A stretch of DNA of 64,000 nt from Streptomyces sp. 6-11-2 (GTDB lineage Bacteria > Actinomycetota > Actinomycetes > Streptomycetales > Streptomycetaceae). The position numbers and the translations under genes are program-made. Positions 17,512 to 26,376 of this stretch are shown here, in pieces. Position 1 is the first letter of the stretch. The number at the start of each line of letters is the position of its first letter. The stretch is taken from positions 1,240,001 through 1,304,000 of the forward strand of contig NZ_BJOR01000001.1 of NCBI RefSeq assembly GCF_006540305.1. The letters are read 5' to 3'. The notes beneath the pieces are model-generated. The model was not told the origin of the DNA. It did no database searches and saw nothing but the letters and a program-made list of their open reading frames with translations.

Positions 17512-17757
17512 CTAGTGAGGATCGTCCGCGTCCGAGGGGGTTTCCCAGTGGAAGGACGCGAGGGTGACCTGGTCCTCGTCGGGCTCGGTGTCGTCGTCCT
17601 GTTCACGGCGGGTCAGGTGGCCGAGGGCCACCATCGCGCCGAGCAGCAGGCCGATCAGGCAGATCAGGCCGAGTACGAGCGCGGCCAGGCTCAGCAGCGT
17701 GTTGCCGACCAGGTCGGCCAGTATTCCGATCGGGTCCAGACATCCGCACGCCAGCAT
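17512..17757 (-). CDS. Small hypothetical membrane protein (81 aa)
   Basis: The ATG at 17757 follows GGGGAA by about 10 bases. The protein has two Cys at the N-terminus (MLACGCLDP) and one long hydrophobic region (NTLLSLAALVLGLICLIGLLLGAMVAL), which makes one or two membrane spans. An acidic C-terminal tail (DDDTEPDEDQ) should be cytoplasmic. Function unknown. The next plus-strand gene starts 138 bases beyond its start, so the two diverge. Confidence 0.65.
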   Translation of the reverse strand: MLACGCLDPIGILADLVGNTLLSLAALVLGLICLIGLLLGAMVALGHLTRREQDDDTEPDEDQVTLASFHWETPSDADDPH

Positions 17758-17895
17758 GCCGATACGTTCCCCGCCGGCGGCGCGGTCGGGACGCCGCGTT
17801 GCCGATCCGTGCTCCGAAAGTGCCCGGGCCGCGATGCCCCGCCGTGGGCGCGTGAGTCCGCCGGAGCGGGGACGCGGGCTCGTAGCCTGTGACGC

Positions 17896-18501
17896 ATGGG
17901 TGATCTCTTTCTCGTACGGCACGGCGAGACCGAGTGGTCGCGGTCCGGGCGGCACACCGGGTGGACGGACGTGCCGCTCACCGAGCGCGGGCGGGAGGAG
18001 GCACGGCGGCTGGTGCCGTTGATCCGCTCGCACCGGATCGGGGCCGCGTTCGTCAGCCCGTCGCAGCGGGCGCGGGAGACGGCCCAGCTCATCGGGGTCC
18101 ACGACGCGCGGGTCGACACGGATCTGCGGGAGTGGGACTACGGCGGCTACGAGGGCGTCACCACCGTCGAGATCCAGCGGACGTGGCCCGGCTGGTTCCT
18201 GTTCACGGACGGGGTCGCCCCGGGACCGCCGGAACATCCCGGGGAGAGCGTGGAGCAGGTCGGGGAGCGGGCCGACCGGATGCTGGGCAAGGTGGACGCC
18301 GCGCTCGCCAACACCGAGGGGGCCGTCGTGCTGGTGGCCCACGGGCACTTCCTGCGGGTGCTCACCGCCCGGCGGCTCGGACTGCCGCCGTCGGCGGGCG
18401 CGCTGTTCCAGCTGGCCACGGGCACGGTGTGCCGGCTGGGCACGGAGCACGGGCGGCCGGTGATCGCGGGCTGGAACATCCGGGCGACCCCGTCGGCGTA
18501 A
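17896..18501 (+). CDS. Histidine phosphatase superfamily (phosphoglycerate-mutase-like) protein
   Basis: 201 residues. The N-terminal LVRHGETEW carries the phospho-accepting His near residue 9; the second His is in VAHGHFLRV near 147. Active-site Arg (SQRARETA) and acid/base Glu (LREWDYGGYEG) are present. Its size and short insert loop fit small-molecule phosphatases rather than glycolytic phosphoglycerate mutase. Cytoplasmic; substrate unknown. Confidence 0.88.
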   Translation: MGDLFLVRHGETEWSRSGRHTGWTDVPLTERGREEARRLVPLIRSHRIGAAFVSPSQRARETAQLIGVHDARVDTDLREWDYGGYEGVTTVEIQRTWPGWFLFTDGVAPGPPEHPGESVEQVGERADRMLGKVDAALANTEGAVVLVAHGHFLRVLTARRLGLPPSAGALFQLATGTVCRLGTEHGRPVIAGWNIRATPSA

Positions 18502-18586
18502 GCGGCGGCGGCACGTTGTCGGACCCGGGTCGTAGTCTTCGAATGGGCCGTTCGACGGCTGTTCGACGATTCGGGGAGGCCGCGCC

Positions 18587-19219
18587 GTGACACGACCACC
18601 TACCGCCGCGCAGCGCCGCGTCATCGACGCCGCCGACCCCGTGACCGGCCGGCTCAGGGGTACGGAGGCGCAGCTCGCGGCGCTGGCGAAGCGGGGGCTC
18701 GCCTTCCGGCATCCACGGCCGCCGCACGACCACTTCCTCACCCCGGCCGGACATCGGATACGGGAGGCGGAGGAGGTGACGAAGAAGGCGCCCGACGTCG
18801 GGGAGGCGCCTGCCGGTACCGGCGTGTTCTCCGCCCGCGTCGGCGGCGAGGAGGCCCCGTACGACGGTCCCGGGCGGGTGCGCGAGGTGCACAGCGCCTG
18901 GCAGGGACTGCTGGAACTGCGCCGGATGACCAACCCGGACGGTGCCGTCGAACGGCCCTGCGGCTGGGAGCGCGCGCATCTGGTGCGGGCCGCCGCGCTC
19001 GCCCTGGAGGCGGCGGGACAGCGGCCCGCGGGGCCGGACGCGGACGGATACCGGGTACGGGCGACCCCGCAGCCGGAGGCGGTCGCGGTGTACGGGCCGG
19101 ACGGCGCGGCACTGCGGGCGTGCGCGGCCGCGCTGGAGCGGGCGGGCTGGCAGGCCGGGGAGTACACCGAGCCCCGGACCAGGGCCCGGTACCTGCTGGC
19201 GTCGCCGCGCAGGATGTGA
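18587..19219 (+). CDS. Hypothetical protein (210 aa)
   Basis: A GTG start lies 7-8 bases after GGGGAGG. The N-terminal half looks like a small helical/winged DNA-binding-like segment ('AAQRRVIDAADPVTGRLRGTEAQLAALAKRGLAFRH'). The C-terminal half has an α/β pattern ('GYRVRATPQPEAVAVYGPDGAALRACAAALERAGW'). No catalytic motif is visible. It lies 85 bases after the phosphatase gene and 50 before the thioesterase on the same strand, so a loose operon is possible. Confidence 0.65.
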   Translation: MTRPPTAAQRRVIDAADPVTGRLRGTEAQLAALAKRGLAFRHPRPPHDHFLTPAGHRIREAEEVTKKAPDVGEAPAGTGVFSARVGGEEAPYDGPGRVREVHSAWQGLLELRRMTNPDGAVERPCGWERAHLVRAAALALEAAGQRPAGPDADGYRVRATPQPEAVAVYGPDGAALRACAAALERAGWQAGEYTEPRTRARYLLASPRRM

Positions 19220-19269
19220 CGGCCGTGCCAGGATCGGTGGGTCCGAGCGGCGTACGAGAAGGGGACGCG

Positions 19270-19695
19270 GTGAGCGAGCCGTTTTCCGTCCGGGTGACCG
19301 TCCGCGGTGACGAGACCGATGTGCAGGAGCACCTCAACCAGGCCGTGTACCTCAACTACGCGGAGCACGCCCGCTGGTCGTTGCTCCACCAGGCTGCCGG
19401 GATCAGCCAGGCGGGCCTCCTGTCCGGCGGCGTGGGGCCGGTGGCCCTGGAGACGACGATCCGCTACCCGCGTGAGCTGCCGGCCGGCGACGAGGCCGAG
19501 GTGACCTGTGCCTTCGAGTGGGGCGGGGGCAAGACCTTCCGCATCCGGCGGACGGTCCGGAAGGCCGACGGCGCGGTGGCGGCCGAGATCGACGCGGCCG
19601 TCGGCCTCCTGGACCTCAAGGCGAGGAAACCGGTGCCCGCTCCGCACGACCGCTTCAGGCAACTGGCGACGGATCCCGCACTGTTCGGGCTGTGA
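19270..19695 (+). CDS. 4HBT-family hot-dog acyl-CoA thioesterase
   Basis: 141 residues. A GTG start follows AAGGGGA. The family signature 'DVQEHLNQAVYLNYAEHARWSLL' near residues 17-40 has the helix and Asn/Tyr/Asn pattern of 4-hydroxybenzoyl-CoA/YbgC-type thioesterases; the usual catalytic Asp of YbgC appears as D17 before V-Q-E-H. It hydrolyses acyl-CoA or acyl-carrier thioesters. Substrate not predictable. Confidence 0.82.
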   Translation: MSEPFSVRVTVRGDETDVQEHLNQAVYLNYAEHARWSLLHQAAGISQAGLLSGGVGPVALETTIRYPRELPAGDEAEVTCAFEWGGGKTFRIRRTVRKADGAVAAEIDAAVGLLDLKARKPVPAPHDRFRQLATDPALFGL

Positions 19696-19704
19696 CACAC
19701 ACGG

Positions 19705-19740
19705 CGGGAGGGGCACGGCACAGCGGCCGTACCCCTCCCG
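19705..19740. terminator. Bidirectional hairpin terminator
   Basis: Nine-base perfect arms CGGGAGGGG / CCCCTCCCG, extendable by four more pairs after one mismatch, lie between the convergent thioesterase and purine permease genes. Confidence 0.8.
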
Positions 19741-19802
19741 AAGATCGGCGCGGTGGCCGCCCCTCCCGAGGGCCCGCGCGGCGGCCGTACCCCTCCGGGG
19801 GA

Positions 19803-21224
19803 TCAGCGCGCCACCGCGATCTCCTCCCCCGCCTCCATCGGATGGGTGACGTCCTGGGCGTCCACCAGCCCGGGCCTGCCCAGGTGGTTGAACACGAAGT
19901 TGAGCAGGACGGCCGCGACGCAGCCCGTGGAGATGCCGGAGTCGAGGACGATCCGGGCGGTCTCCGGGAAGGCGTGGTAGAAGTTCGGCGCCGTGATCGG
20001 GATGATGCCGACGGCGATCGAGACGGCGACGATCAGGACGTTGTTGTCCTTGTCGAGGCCGGCCCGGGCCAGGGTCTGGATGCCGCTGGCGGCCACCGAG
20101 CCGAACAGGACCACGCCCGCGCCGCCGAGCACCGGGCGCGGTACGACGGCGATGAGCGAGGCGGCCATCGGGCACAGGCCCATCAGGACCAGGAAGCCGC
20201 CGCCGAAGGCCACCACGAAGCGGCTGCGGATCCGGGTCATGGCCACCAGGCCGATGTTCTGCGCGAAGGCACTGCACATGAAGCCGTTGAACAGGGGGCT
20301 GAGGGCGGAGCCGAGGGTGTCGGCGCGCAGGCCGGCGGCGATCGTCTTCTCGTTCGCCGGGCGTTCGACGATCTCACCGAGGGCCAGCATGTCCGCGGTG
20401 GACTCGGTCATCGAGACCACCATCACCACGCACATCGACAGGATCGCGGCGACCTGGAACTGCGGCGCGCCGAAGTGGAAGGGGGTCGGGAAGCCGACCA
20501 CCTGGGCGTCCGCCACCGGGCCGAAGTCCGTGACGCCGAACGGGATCGCGATGACCGTGCCGGCGATCAGCCCGAGCAGGACCGCGATCTGCTTGACGAA
20601 GCCGCGGGTGAAGCGGCGCAGCAGCAGGACGATGACCAGGGTGGTGCCGGCCAGGGTGAGGTTCGTCGCCGAACCGTAGTCGTGCGCGGCCGGGTTGGGG
20701 CCCTGGGCCCAGCCGAAGGAGACCGGCAGCAGGGAGACACCGATGAGGGTGATCACGGTGCCGGTGACCACCGGTGGGAAGAAGCGGATCGCCTTGCAGA
20801 AGATCGGCGCGGCCAGGAAGCCGAGGACGCCCGCCACGATCACCGCGCCGAAGATGATCGGCAGGGCGTCGGACTTGTCCTTGGTGGCGGCGACGACCGC
20901 CGTCATCGGGGCGACACCGGCGAAGGTGACGCCGTTGACGAAGGGGAGCCGGGCGCCGATCTTCCAGATGCCGAGGGTCTGGAGGAAGGTGGCGAGACCG
21001 GCCGTGAACAGGCAGGCCCCGGTGAGGAACGTCAGCTCGGTGCCGGACAGGCCCACGGCGGCGCCGACGATCAGGGGCGGGGCGACCACGCCCGCGTACA
21101 TGGCGGCCACATGCTGAAGGCCGCTGGTCGCCATCTTCAGGATGGGGAGTTTCTCGTCCACGGGATGGGTGGTGGACTCGGCTGGCTGTAGCGCCTCGTC
21201 ACGGGACGTGGGGTGAGCGGCCAC
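19803..21224 (-). CDS. NCS2 nucleobase:cation symporter (xanthine/urate type), copy 1
   Basis: 473 residues from a GTG behind GGAGGA. About 14 membrane spans. NCS2 landmarks: 'LQHVAAMYAGVVAPPLI' at the start of the core, 'PVVTGTVITLIGVSLLP', 'MVVSMTESTADMLALGEI', and the signature 'GFMCSAFAQNIGLVAMT'. Such proteins take up xanthine, urate or uracil with H+ or Na+. The position beside uricase and 8-oxoguanine deaminase argues for a purine. It is last in the minus-strand purine gene string, but a strong hairpin upstream (21345-21374) may make it a separate or attenuated unit. Confidence 0.92.
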   Translation of the reverse strand: MAAHPTSRDEALQPAESTTHPVDEKLPILKMATSGLQHVAAMYAGVVAPPLIVGAAVGLSGTELTFLTGACLFTAGLATFLQTLGIWKIGARLPFVNGVTFAGVAPMTAVVAATKDKSDALPIIFGAVIVAGVLGFLAAPIFCKAIRFFPPVVTGTVITLIGVSLLPVSFGWAQGPNPAAHDYGSATNLTLAGTTLVIVLLLRRFTRGFVKQIAVLLGLIAGTVIAIPFGVTDFGPVADAQVVGFPTPFHFGAPQFQVAAILSMCVVMVVSMTESTADMLALGEIVERPANEKTIAAGLRADTLGSALSPLFNGFMCSAFAQNIGLVAMTRIRSRFVVAFGGGFLVLMGLCPMAASLIAVVPRPVLGGAGVVLFGSVAASGIQTLARAGLDKDNNVLIVAVSIAVGIIPITAPNFYHAFPETARIVLDSGISTGCVAAVLLNFVFNHLGRPGLVDAQDVTHPMEAGEEIAVAR

Positions 21225-21344
21225 GGCGGCTCCTCCGGTCGGTTGACACGTCGTCTTCGACGTGGGTGTCTGGGAGGTGGTGCGTGTGGTCGTGCGGGAC
21301 CGGGTCGGGCCCTCGGTGGGGTCCGCGGGGCGAACGGAGACCGT

Positions 21345-21374
21345 TCCGGGGCGCGTGTCCAAGCGCGCCCCGGA
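21345..21374. terminator. Hairpin between deaminase and permease genes
   Basis: Perfect 11-base arms (21345-21355 and 21364-21374) with an 8-base loop lie in the 229-base gap after the 8-oxoguanine deaminase stop. It may be a terminator or attenuator that lowers expression of the distal permease. The rest of the gap shows no gene. Confidence 0.6.
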
Positions 21375-21453
21375 GCCGGCCCGCCGCGGACCCCGCTCGG
21401 GTCCACGGCTACCGGTCGGGAGCCGTCCCTCCCGCCCGGAGTTCCTCAGTCGG

Positions 21454-22839
21454 TCAGCTCTGCGCGGTGATGCGCGCCAGCCGCTGTGCTTCGGCCCGCG
21501 TGGCGCGGGCGATGGCGTCCTCGTCGACGGTCAGCAACCGGCCGTCCTCGACGATCTGCCGCCCGTCCACGAAGGAGGCGGTGACCGGTGCCGCCGCGCC
21601 CAGGACCAGGGCGGTCACCGGGTCGGCGATCGAGGCGTGGGCCAGCGTGTCCATCCTCCACAGCACCAGGTCGGCCAGCTTGCCCGGCTCCAGCGAGCCG
21701 ATCTGGCCGGCCCGGCCGAGTACCCGGGCGCCGCCGTAGGTGCCCAGGCGCAGCGCCTGACGGGCGTTCAGGGCCGCCTCGCGGTGTGCGCCGAGGCGGT
21801 TGATCAGCAGGGCGTTGCGCAGTTCGGTGTGGAGTTCGCCGGACTCGTTGGAGGCGGTGCCGTCGACACCGAGGCCGACCGGGACGCCGGCCGCCAGCAT
21901 GTCGGGGACCCGGGCGATTCCGGCCGCGAGGCGGGCGTTGGAGGAGGGGCAGTGCGCCACACCGGTCTTCGTACGGGCGAAGGCGGCGATGTCGGAGTCG
22001 TTCATGTGGACGCAGTGCGCCATCCACACGTCCTCGCCCAGCCAGCCCGTGGACTCGAAGTAGTCGGTGGGGCCCTTGCCGAACAGCTCGTGGCAGAACT
22101 TCTCCTCCTCGACCGTCTCCGAGCCGTGGGTGTGCAGCCGTACGCCGAGGCGGCGGGCCAACTCCGCGGCCTGCTGGAGCAGTTCGGTGGAGACGGAGAA
22201 CGGGGAGCAGGGGGCGACGGCGATCTGTGTCATGGCGTCGAAGGAGGCGTCGTGGTGCCGCCGAACGGTCTCCTCGGTGGCGGCGAGCGCGCCCTGGAGC
22301 GTCTCCACGGCGAAGTCCGGCGGCAGCCCGCCGTCCTTCTCGCCGCGGTCCATCGAACCGCGGGCCAGGGTGAACCGCACGCCCGTCTCGCGGGCCGCCC
22401 GGATGATCGCGCCGGACAGGTCTCCGGAGCCGTGCGGGAAGACGTAGTGGTGGTCCATGGCGGTGGTGACGCCGCCGCGGGCCATCATCGCCAGCGACCC
22501 CTGGGCCGCCGCGTACACCATCTCCTCGTCGATGCGCGCCCAGGTCGGGTAGAGCGCGACGAGCCAGTCGAACAGGTTGTGGTCGGTGGCCAGGCCCCGG
22601 GTGATCCACTGGTAGAAGTGGTGGTGGGTGTTGACCAGACCGGGCGTGGCCAGATGGCCGCTCGCGTCGATGCGGCGCACCACGTCCTTCAGACCCTCGG
22701 GGGCCTTGCCCGCGCCGACCGACTCGATCCGGTTGCCGGCGAGGACGAGGTGTCCGGAGGCGTACTCGGTGTCGTCCGCGTCCACGGTCGCGATCGCGCA
22801 GTTCTCGATGACGATGCGCTGGGCTGCCGATGGTGCCAT
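21454..22839 (-). CDS. 8-oxoguanine deaminase-like amidohydrolase
   Basis: 461 residues; the ATG follows AAGGA. Cyclic deaminase metal site: 'GLVNTHHHFYQ' near 68 (HxH), 'RLHTHGSE' near 234, 'MAHCVHM' near 270 and the acidic 'GLGVDGTASNE' near 326. The sequence style ('VNTHHHFYQWITRGLATDHNLFDWL', 'MDHHYVFPHGSGD') is that of 8-oxoguanine deaminases, which convert 8-oxoguanine to urate + NH3. The context supports this: urate made here would feed the uricase encoded upstream in the same string. Other members of the subfamily act on triazines or guanine, so substrate assignment is by family and context. Confidence 0.82.
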   Translation of the reverse strand: MAPSAAQRIVIENCAIATVDADDTEYASGHLVLAGNRIESVGAGKAPEGLKDVVRRIDASGHLATPGLVNTHHHFYQWITRGLATDHNLFDWLVALYPTWARIDEEMVYAAAQGSLAMMARGGVTTAMDHHYVFPHGSGDLSGAIIRAARETGVRFTLARGSMDRGEKDGGLPPDFAVETLQGALAATEETVRRHHDASFDAMTQIAVAPCSPFSVSTELLQQAAELARRLGVRLHTHGSETVEEEKFCHELFGKGPTDYFESTGWLGEDVWMAHCVHMNDSDIAAFARTKTGVAHCPSSNARLAAGIARVPDMLAAGVPVGLGVDGTASNESGELHTELRNALLINRLGAHREAALNARQALRLGTYGGARVLGRAGQIGSLEPGKLADLVLWRMDTLAHASIADPVTALVLGAAAPVTASFVDGRQIVEDGRLLTVDEDAIARATRAEAQRLARITAQS

Positions 22840-22906
22840 TGCGCTTCCTTGTCTTTGGTGGCGGCCCGTGGACGTGGGGCGTCCACGGGGAGGGCACGGC
22901 AGGACC

Positions 22907-24316
22907 CTAGGAGGATTTGAGTGCCGGAGCCGTGCTGCTCCGGGTGCCGAGGTGGTGGAAGAACAGGTTGAGCATGACGGCGACGATGGCGCCGGCGCTG
23001 ATTCCGGAGCCGAGGACGGTCTGCGCCCAGGCGGGGAACTGGGTGTAGAAGGTGGGCGCGGCCAGCGGGATGATGCCGGCGCCGAGGGCCACGGCGACCA
23101 GGATGATGTTGGAGCTGTCGTCCAGTCCGGCCTCGGACAGGGTGCGGATGCCGCTGACGGCGATCGAGCCGAAGAGCACGATGCCCGCGCCTCCGAGGAC
23201 CGGCATGGGCACCAGGGAGACGACCGCGCCGAGGACCGGGAAGGCGCCGAGGAGCAACAGGGCGGAGCCGGCGACGGCGACGACGTAGCGGCTGCGCACC
23301 CGGGTCAGCGAGACGACGCCCACGTTCTGGGCGAAGGCCGAGGTGGGGAAGCCGCCGAAGACGGGGCCGAGCAGGGTGGCGAGGCCGTCGGTGCGCAGGC
23401 CGCGGGTGATGGTCCGGGCGTCGGCGCGGCGGTCGCAGATCTCGCCGAGGGCGAGCATGCCGGCGCTGGACTCGGTCATCAGCACCAGCATCACGATGCA
23501 CAGCGACAGGATGGCCGCGGGCTGGAAGACGGGGGCGCCGAAGGCGAAGGGGGTGGGCAGCGCGGCGACCGGGGCGGACGCGAGGCCGCGGAAGTCGGCC
23601 ATGCCGAACGGAAGGGCGGCCAGGGTGCCGATGAGTAGTCCGAACAGCAGGGCGACCTGCTTGACGAAGCCCTTGCCGAAGCGCTGGATCAGCAGGATCA
23701 CCACGAGGGTGAACGCGGCGAGGGCGAGGTTCTTCATGGAGCCGAAGCCGGCGGCGGTCCGGTCCCCGCCCTGCGCCCAGCCGACGGGCACGGGCATCAG
23801 GGTGACCCCGATGAGGGTGATCACCACGCCGGTGACCAGCGGCGGGAAGAACTTCAGCAGCCGTCCGAAGAACGGGCCGACGGCCAGGCAGAAGGCGCCG
23901 GCGACCATCACCGCGCCGTAGATCGCCGGGAGTTGGTGTCCCTTGGCGTTGTTCTCGGCGATGGCGAGGATGGGGGCGATGCCGGCCGAGGAGGCGGCGT
24001 TCACGAACGGCAGGCGGTTGCCCACGAGTTGCCTGACGCCGATGGTCTGGAGGATCGTCGCGACGCCGGCGATCAGCAGGCTGGCGGCGATGAGCCGGGT
24101 GCGGCCCGCGATGTCGAGTCCGCAGGCCTGGCCGATGATGAGCGGAGGGGTGACAACGCCCGCGTACATGGCGGCGATGTGCTGGAGCGCGGCGGGGACG
24201 AGCCGCGAGGGGTGGAGCTTCTCGTCGACCGGGTGCACGGACGTGACGGCGTCCTCGGTGTGCACCGGCGGGGTGGAACACGGGCCTTCGACGGGCCCTT
24301 GAGCAGGCAGTGCCAT
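22907..24316 (-). CDS. NCS2 nucleobase:cation symporter (xanthine/urate type), copy 2
   Basis: 469 residues; the ATG follows GGAGGG. The NCS2 core is the same as in copy 1: 'LQHIAAMYAGVVTPPLI', 'PLVTGVVITLIGVTLMP', 'VLMTESSAGMLALGEI', 'GGFPTSAFAQNVGVVSLT'. It lies between the uricase and deaminase genes, 62 and 67 bases from each, and so is surely part of the operon. The two NCS2 copies are clearly diverged and may differ in affinity or in substrate (urate versus xanthine). Confidence 0.92.
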   Translation of the reverse strand: MALPAQGPVEGPCSTPPVHTEDAVTSVHPVDEKLHPSRLVPAALQHIAAMYAGVVTPPLIIGQACGLDIAGRTRLIAASLLIAGVATILQTIGVRQLVGNRLPFVNAASSAGIAPILAIAENNAKGHQLPAIYGAVMVAGAFCLAVGPFFGRLLKFFPPLVTGVVITLIGVTLMPVPVGWAQGGDRTAAGFGSMKNLALAAFTLVVILLIQRFGKGFVKQVALLFGLLIGTLAALPFGMADFRGLASAPVAALPTPFAFGAPVFQPAAILSLCIVMLVLMTESSAGMLALGEICDRRADARTITRGLRTDGLATLLGPVFGGFPTSAFAQNVGVVSLTRVRSRYVVAVAGSALLLLGAFPVLGAVVSLVPMPVLGGAGIVLFGSIAVSGIRTLSEAGLDDSSNIILVAVALGAGIIPLAAPTFYTQFPAWAQTVLGSGISAGAIVAVMLNLFFHHLGTRSSTAPALKSS

Positions 24317-24378
24317 TTCGTTCCCTCCGGTGTGGCGCGCCACCGGTCCGGAGCGGGTCCGGTGGCGCGCGTCCCGCG

Positions 24379-25314
24379 TCAGAGGTTTGTCATGTCGACC
24401 GGGATGAGCTGCTCGGCGCCGTCCCGCAGGATGGTGGCCTCGATCAGGCCGTAGGGGCGGTCGGCGGCGTAGTAGACGGCGCCGTCCTTGGCCGCGTTGT
24501 CGATCCCGAAGGGCGACAGGTCCGAGCGGAAGTGGTGCTTGTTGGGCATCGAGAAGCGGATCTCGTCGACCTCGTCGCGGGAGTTCAGCACCCGCACACC
24601 CATCTCGAAGAGGGTCTGCTGGAGCGAGTACGAGTAGGTCTCGGCGAACGCCTGGAGCGCGTGCTTGCGCACCCCGTTGTACGAGCGCTCCCAGTCGGGG
24701 GCGTGCGAGTCGATGCCGTTCCAGTTGTGCCGCCACCAGGTGGAGACGGTGGTGGCGAGGATGCGGTCGTGGTCCTCCTGAAGGGAGGTGTACTTGTCCT
24801 TCAGGAAGCCGAAGAACTCGGAGTTGGTCGAGTTCAGGACGGTCAGGTCCTTGAACCCGGAGAGCACCTGGATTCCGTGGCCGTCGTAGGTGATCTGCGC
24901 GACGCGGGTCTCCTGGCCCTTGCGGACGAAGGAGTGGGCGATCTCGTCGGAGCCGACGAAGCGCGCGCCGGACTGCGCGGTCTCGATCCGCTCCCAGGCG
25001 TACTCCTCGATGCGGATGCGGGCCCGGTGGATGGGCTCGGTGTTGTCCACGAAGTGGCGGGCGAGCCTGACGCCGAAGTCTTCGGCGCTCTGGATCCCGT
25101 GCTCCTTGGCGAAGGCGAACACCGTGTTCTTGGTGGTGTCAGTCGGCAGGACGTTCGCGTTGGAGCCGCTGCGGTGGACCTCCTCCATGTCGCCGGAGAG
25201 GGCGACGGAGACGTTCAGGTCCTTGATGTGGTGCGTGTCGCCGGCACGCGTGATCTTGACGACTCGGTTCTCGGCCTTGCCGTACTGGTTCTGTCCCAGG
25301 ACGAAACGGGTCAT
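24379..25314 (-). CDS. uox: Urate oxidase (uricase)
   Basis: 311 residues. Cofactor-free uricase motifs: 'LGQNQYGKAENRVVKI' with the catalytic Lys near 13, 'NVLPTDTTKNTVF' with the catalytic Thr-Thr near 59, 'VLNSTNSEFFGF' with substrate-binding residues near 159-170, and 'MPNKHHF' near 260 with the catalytic-triad His. It oxidises urate with O2 to 5-hydroxyisourate and H2O2. It starts eight bases after the HIU hydrolase stop, so the product goes straight to the enzyme encoded next door. The H2O2 by-product gives a reason for the operator shared with catalase. Confidence 0.96.
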   Translation of the reverse strand: MTRFVLGQNQYGKAENRVVKITRAGDTHHIKDLNVSVALSGDMEEVHRSGSNANVLPTDTTKNTVFAFAKEHGIQSAEDFGVRLARHFVDNTEPIHRARIRIEEYAWERIETAQSGARFVGSDEIAHSFVRKGQETRVAQITYDGHGIQVLSGFKDLTVLNSTNSEFFGFLKDKYTSLQEDHDRILATTVSTWWRHNWNGIDSHAPDWERSYNGVRKHALQAFAETYSYSLQQTLFEMGVRVLNSRDEVDEIRFSMPNKHHFRSDLSPFGIDNAAKDGAVYYAADRPYGLIEATILRDGAEQLIPVDMTNL

Positions 25315-25322
25315 GGTGTCGG

Positions 25323-25724
25323 TCAGCTCCCTCGGTAAACGGAGTAGCCGAACGGGTTGAGCAGCAGCGGAACGTGGTAGTGCTCACCGGGCACCACCGC
25401 GAAGGTGATGGTGACCTCGGGGAAGAACACCGGCCGGCCGTTCTCGCTGTCCCGGAGCGCGGGGGCGTCCTGCTGGGCCGCGGCTTGCTTCTTGGCGAAG
25501 TACGTCTCGGTGTCGAACTCGAGCCGTACGTGGGTGGTGCCCTCCGGCGGCGCCGGAAGATCCTTGCACCGCCCGTCGGCGTCGGTCGAGGATCCGCCGA
25601 GCGCCTGCCAGTCCGCTTCCCGCCCGCAACGGGCCAGGATGTGGACGGCGACGCCCTCGGCGGGGCGGCCGGCGGAGGTGTCCAGGATGTGCGTGGACAC
25701 GGAGGCGGTGGTCTCGGTGCTCAT
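25323..25724 (-). CDS. uraH: 5-hydroxyisourate hydrolase (transthyretin-like)
   Basis: 133 residues. The family marks are 'VSTHILDTSAGRPAEGVAV' with the active-site His near residue 11, the central 'RLEFDTETYF', 'HYHVPLLLNPFGYSVYRGS' and the diagnostic C-terminal YRGS tetrapeptide. It hydrolyses 5-hydroxyisourate to OHCU in the cytoplasm. It lies between uraD (22-base gap) and uricase (8-base gap) in one operon. Confidence 0.96.
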   Translation of the reverse strand: MSTETTASVSTHILDTSAGRPAEGVAVHILARCGREADWQALGGSSTDADGRCKDLPAPPEGTTHVRLEFDTETYFAKKQAAAQQDAPALRDSENGRPVFFPEVTITFAVVPGEHYHVPLLLNPFGYSVYRGS

Positions 25725-25746
25725 GGTTTCCTCTTCGGGCGTCTTC

Positions 25747-26256
25747 TCAGGCGACTTCGAGCAGTCGGGCGAGCCGGATGCGGTTGATCTTCCCCAGTTC
25801 GCTGCGGACGATCTCGCGTTCCTGCTCCGGCGCGTTGCCGATCCGCTCCTTGAGCGCGTCGCGCATCTGCTCGCCGGTCCGGCCGGTGGCGCAGATGAGG
25901 AAGACGTGGCCGAACTTGTCCTGGTAGGCCAGGTTGAGGTCGAGCATCTCGGCCTTGAGTTCCTCGGAGACGCCGGCCATGCCGCGCTGTTCGCGGGCCG
26001 ATGCCGGGTCGCCGGGCTTGGGACGACCTATCGGCGGGTGGCCGGCCATCGCCTCCCCGAGGTCCGCTGGGGTCAGCTCCGCCATGGCGGCGTCGCTCGC
26101 GGCTTCGAGGTCTTCGGGGGTGCCGCAGGGGCGGGCCGCCAGCAGCCGCTCGGCCCAGGCCCTGCTGGCGCACGCCTCCAGAAGGGCGGCTCGGGCCGCG
26201 TCTTCGGGGAGGGCGTTGAATCGGGCGAGGCCCGGTGGCGTTGCGGTCGAAGTCAC
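25747..26256 (-). CDS. uraD: OHCU decarboxylase
   Basis: 169 residues; a GTG start after GGAGGC. The motifs 'FNALPEDAARAALLEACASRAWAERLLAARP', 'GHPPIG' (catalytic His near 73) and 'YQDKFGHVFLICATGRTGEQMRDAL' are those of 2-oxo-4-hydroxy-4-carboxy-5-ureidoimidazoline decarboxylase, which yields S-allantoin. First gene of the urate-degradation operon, directly behind the 26307-26347 promoter. Confidence 0.95.
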   Translation of the reverse strand: MTSTATPPGLARFNALPEDAARAALLEACASRAWAERLLAARPCGTPEDLEAASDAAMAELTPADLGEAMAGHPPIGRPKPGDPASAREQRGMAGVSEELKAEMLDLNLAYQDKFGHVFLICATGRTGEQMRDALKERIGNAPEQEREIVRSELGKINRIRLARLLEVA

Positions 26257-26306
26257 GGGAGCCTCCGTGGGCTGTTGACGGCCTTCGCGTTGAACGGGCT
26301 GCGGAT

Positions 26307-26347
26307 AGCTAACGCCCTGACGAACACTGCGTCAACAGTTTGTTGAA
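26307..26347 (-). promoter_or_regulatory. Promoter of the urate operon with TCAACA-N3-TGTTGA operator
   Basis: Read on the minus strand: TTGACG (26335-26330), a 17-base spacer, then TTAGCT (26312-26307). The palindrome TCAACA-AAC-TGTTGA overlaps the -35, and the 19 bases 26329-26347 are identical to 29044-29062 in front of catalase. An extra TGTTGAC half-site lies near 26272. The position suggests repression by blocking RNA polymerase. Confidence 0.7.
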
Positions 26348-26376
26348 AATTCCGGGACGCCGGGCCCGTGGGCGGC

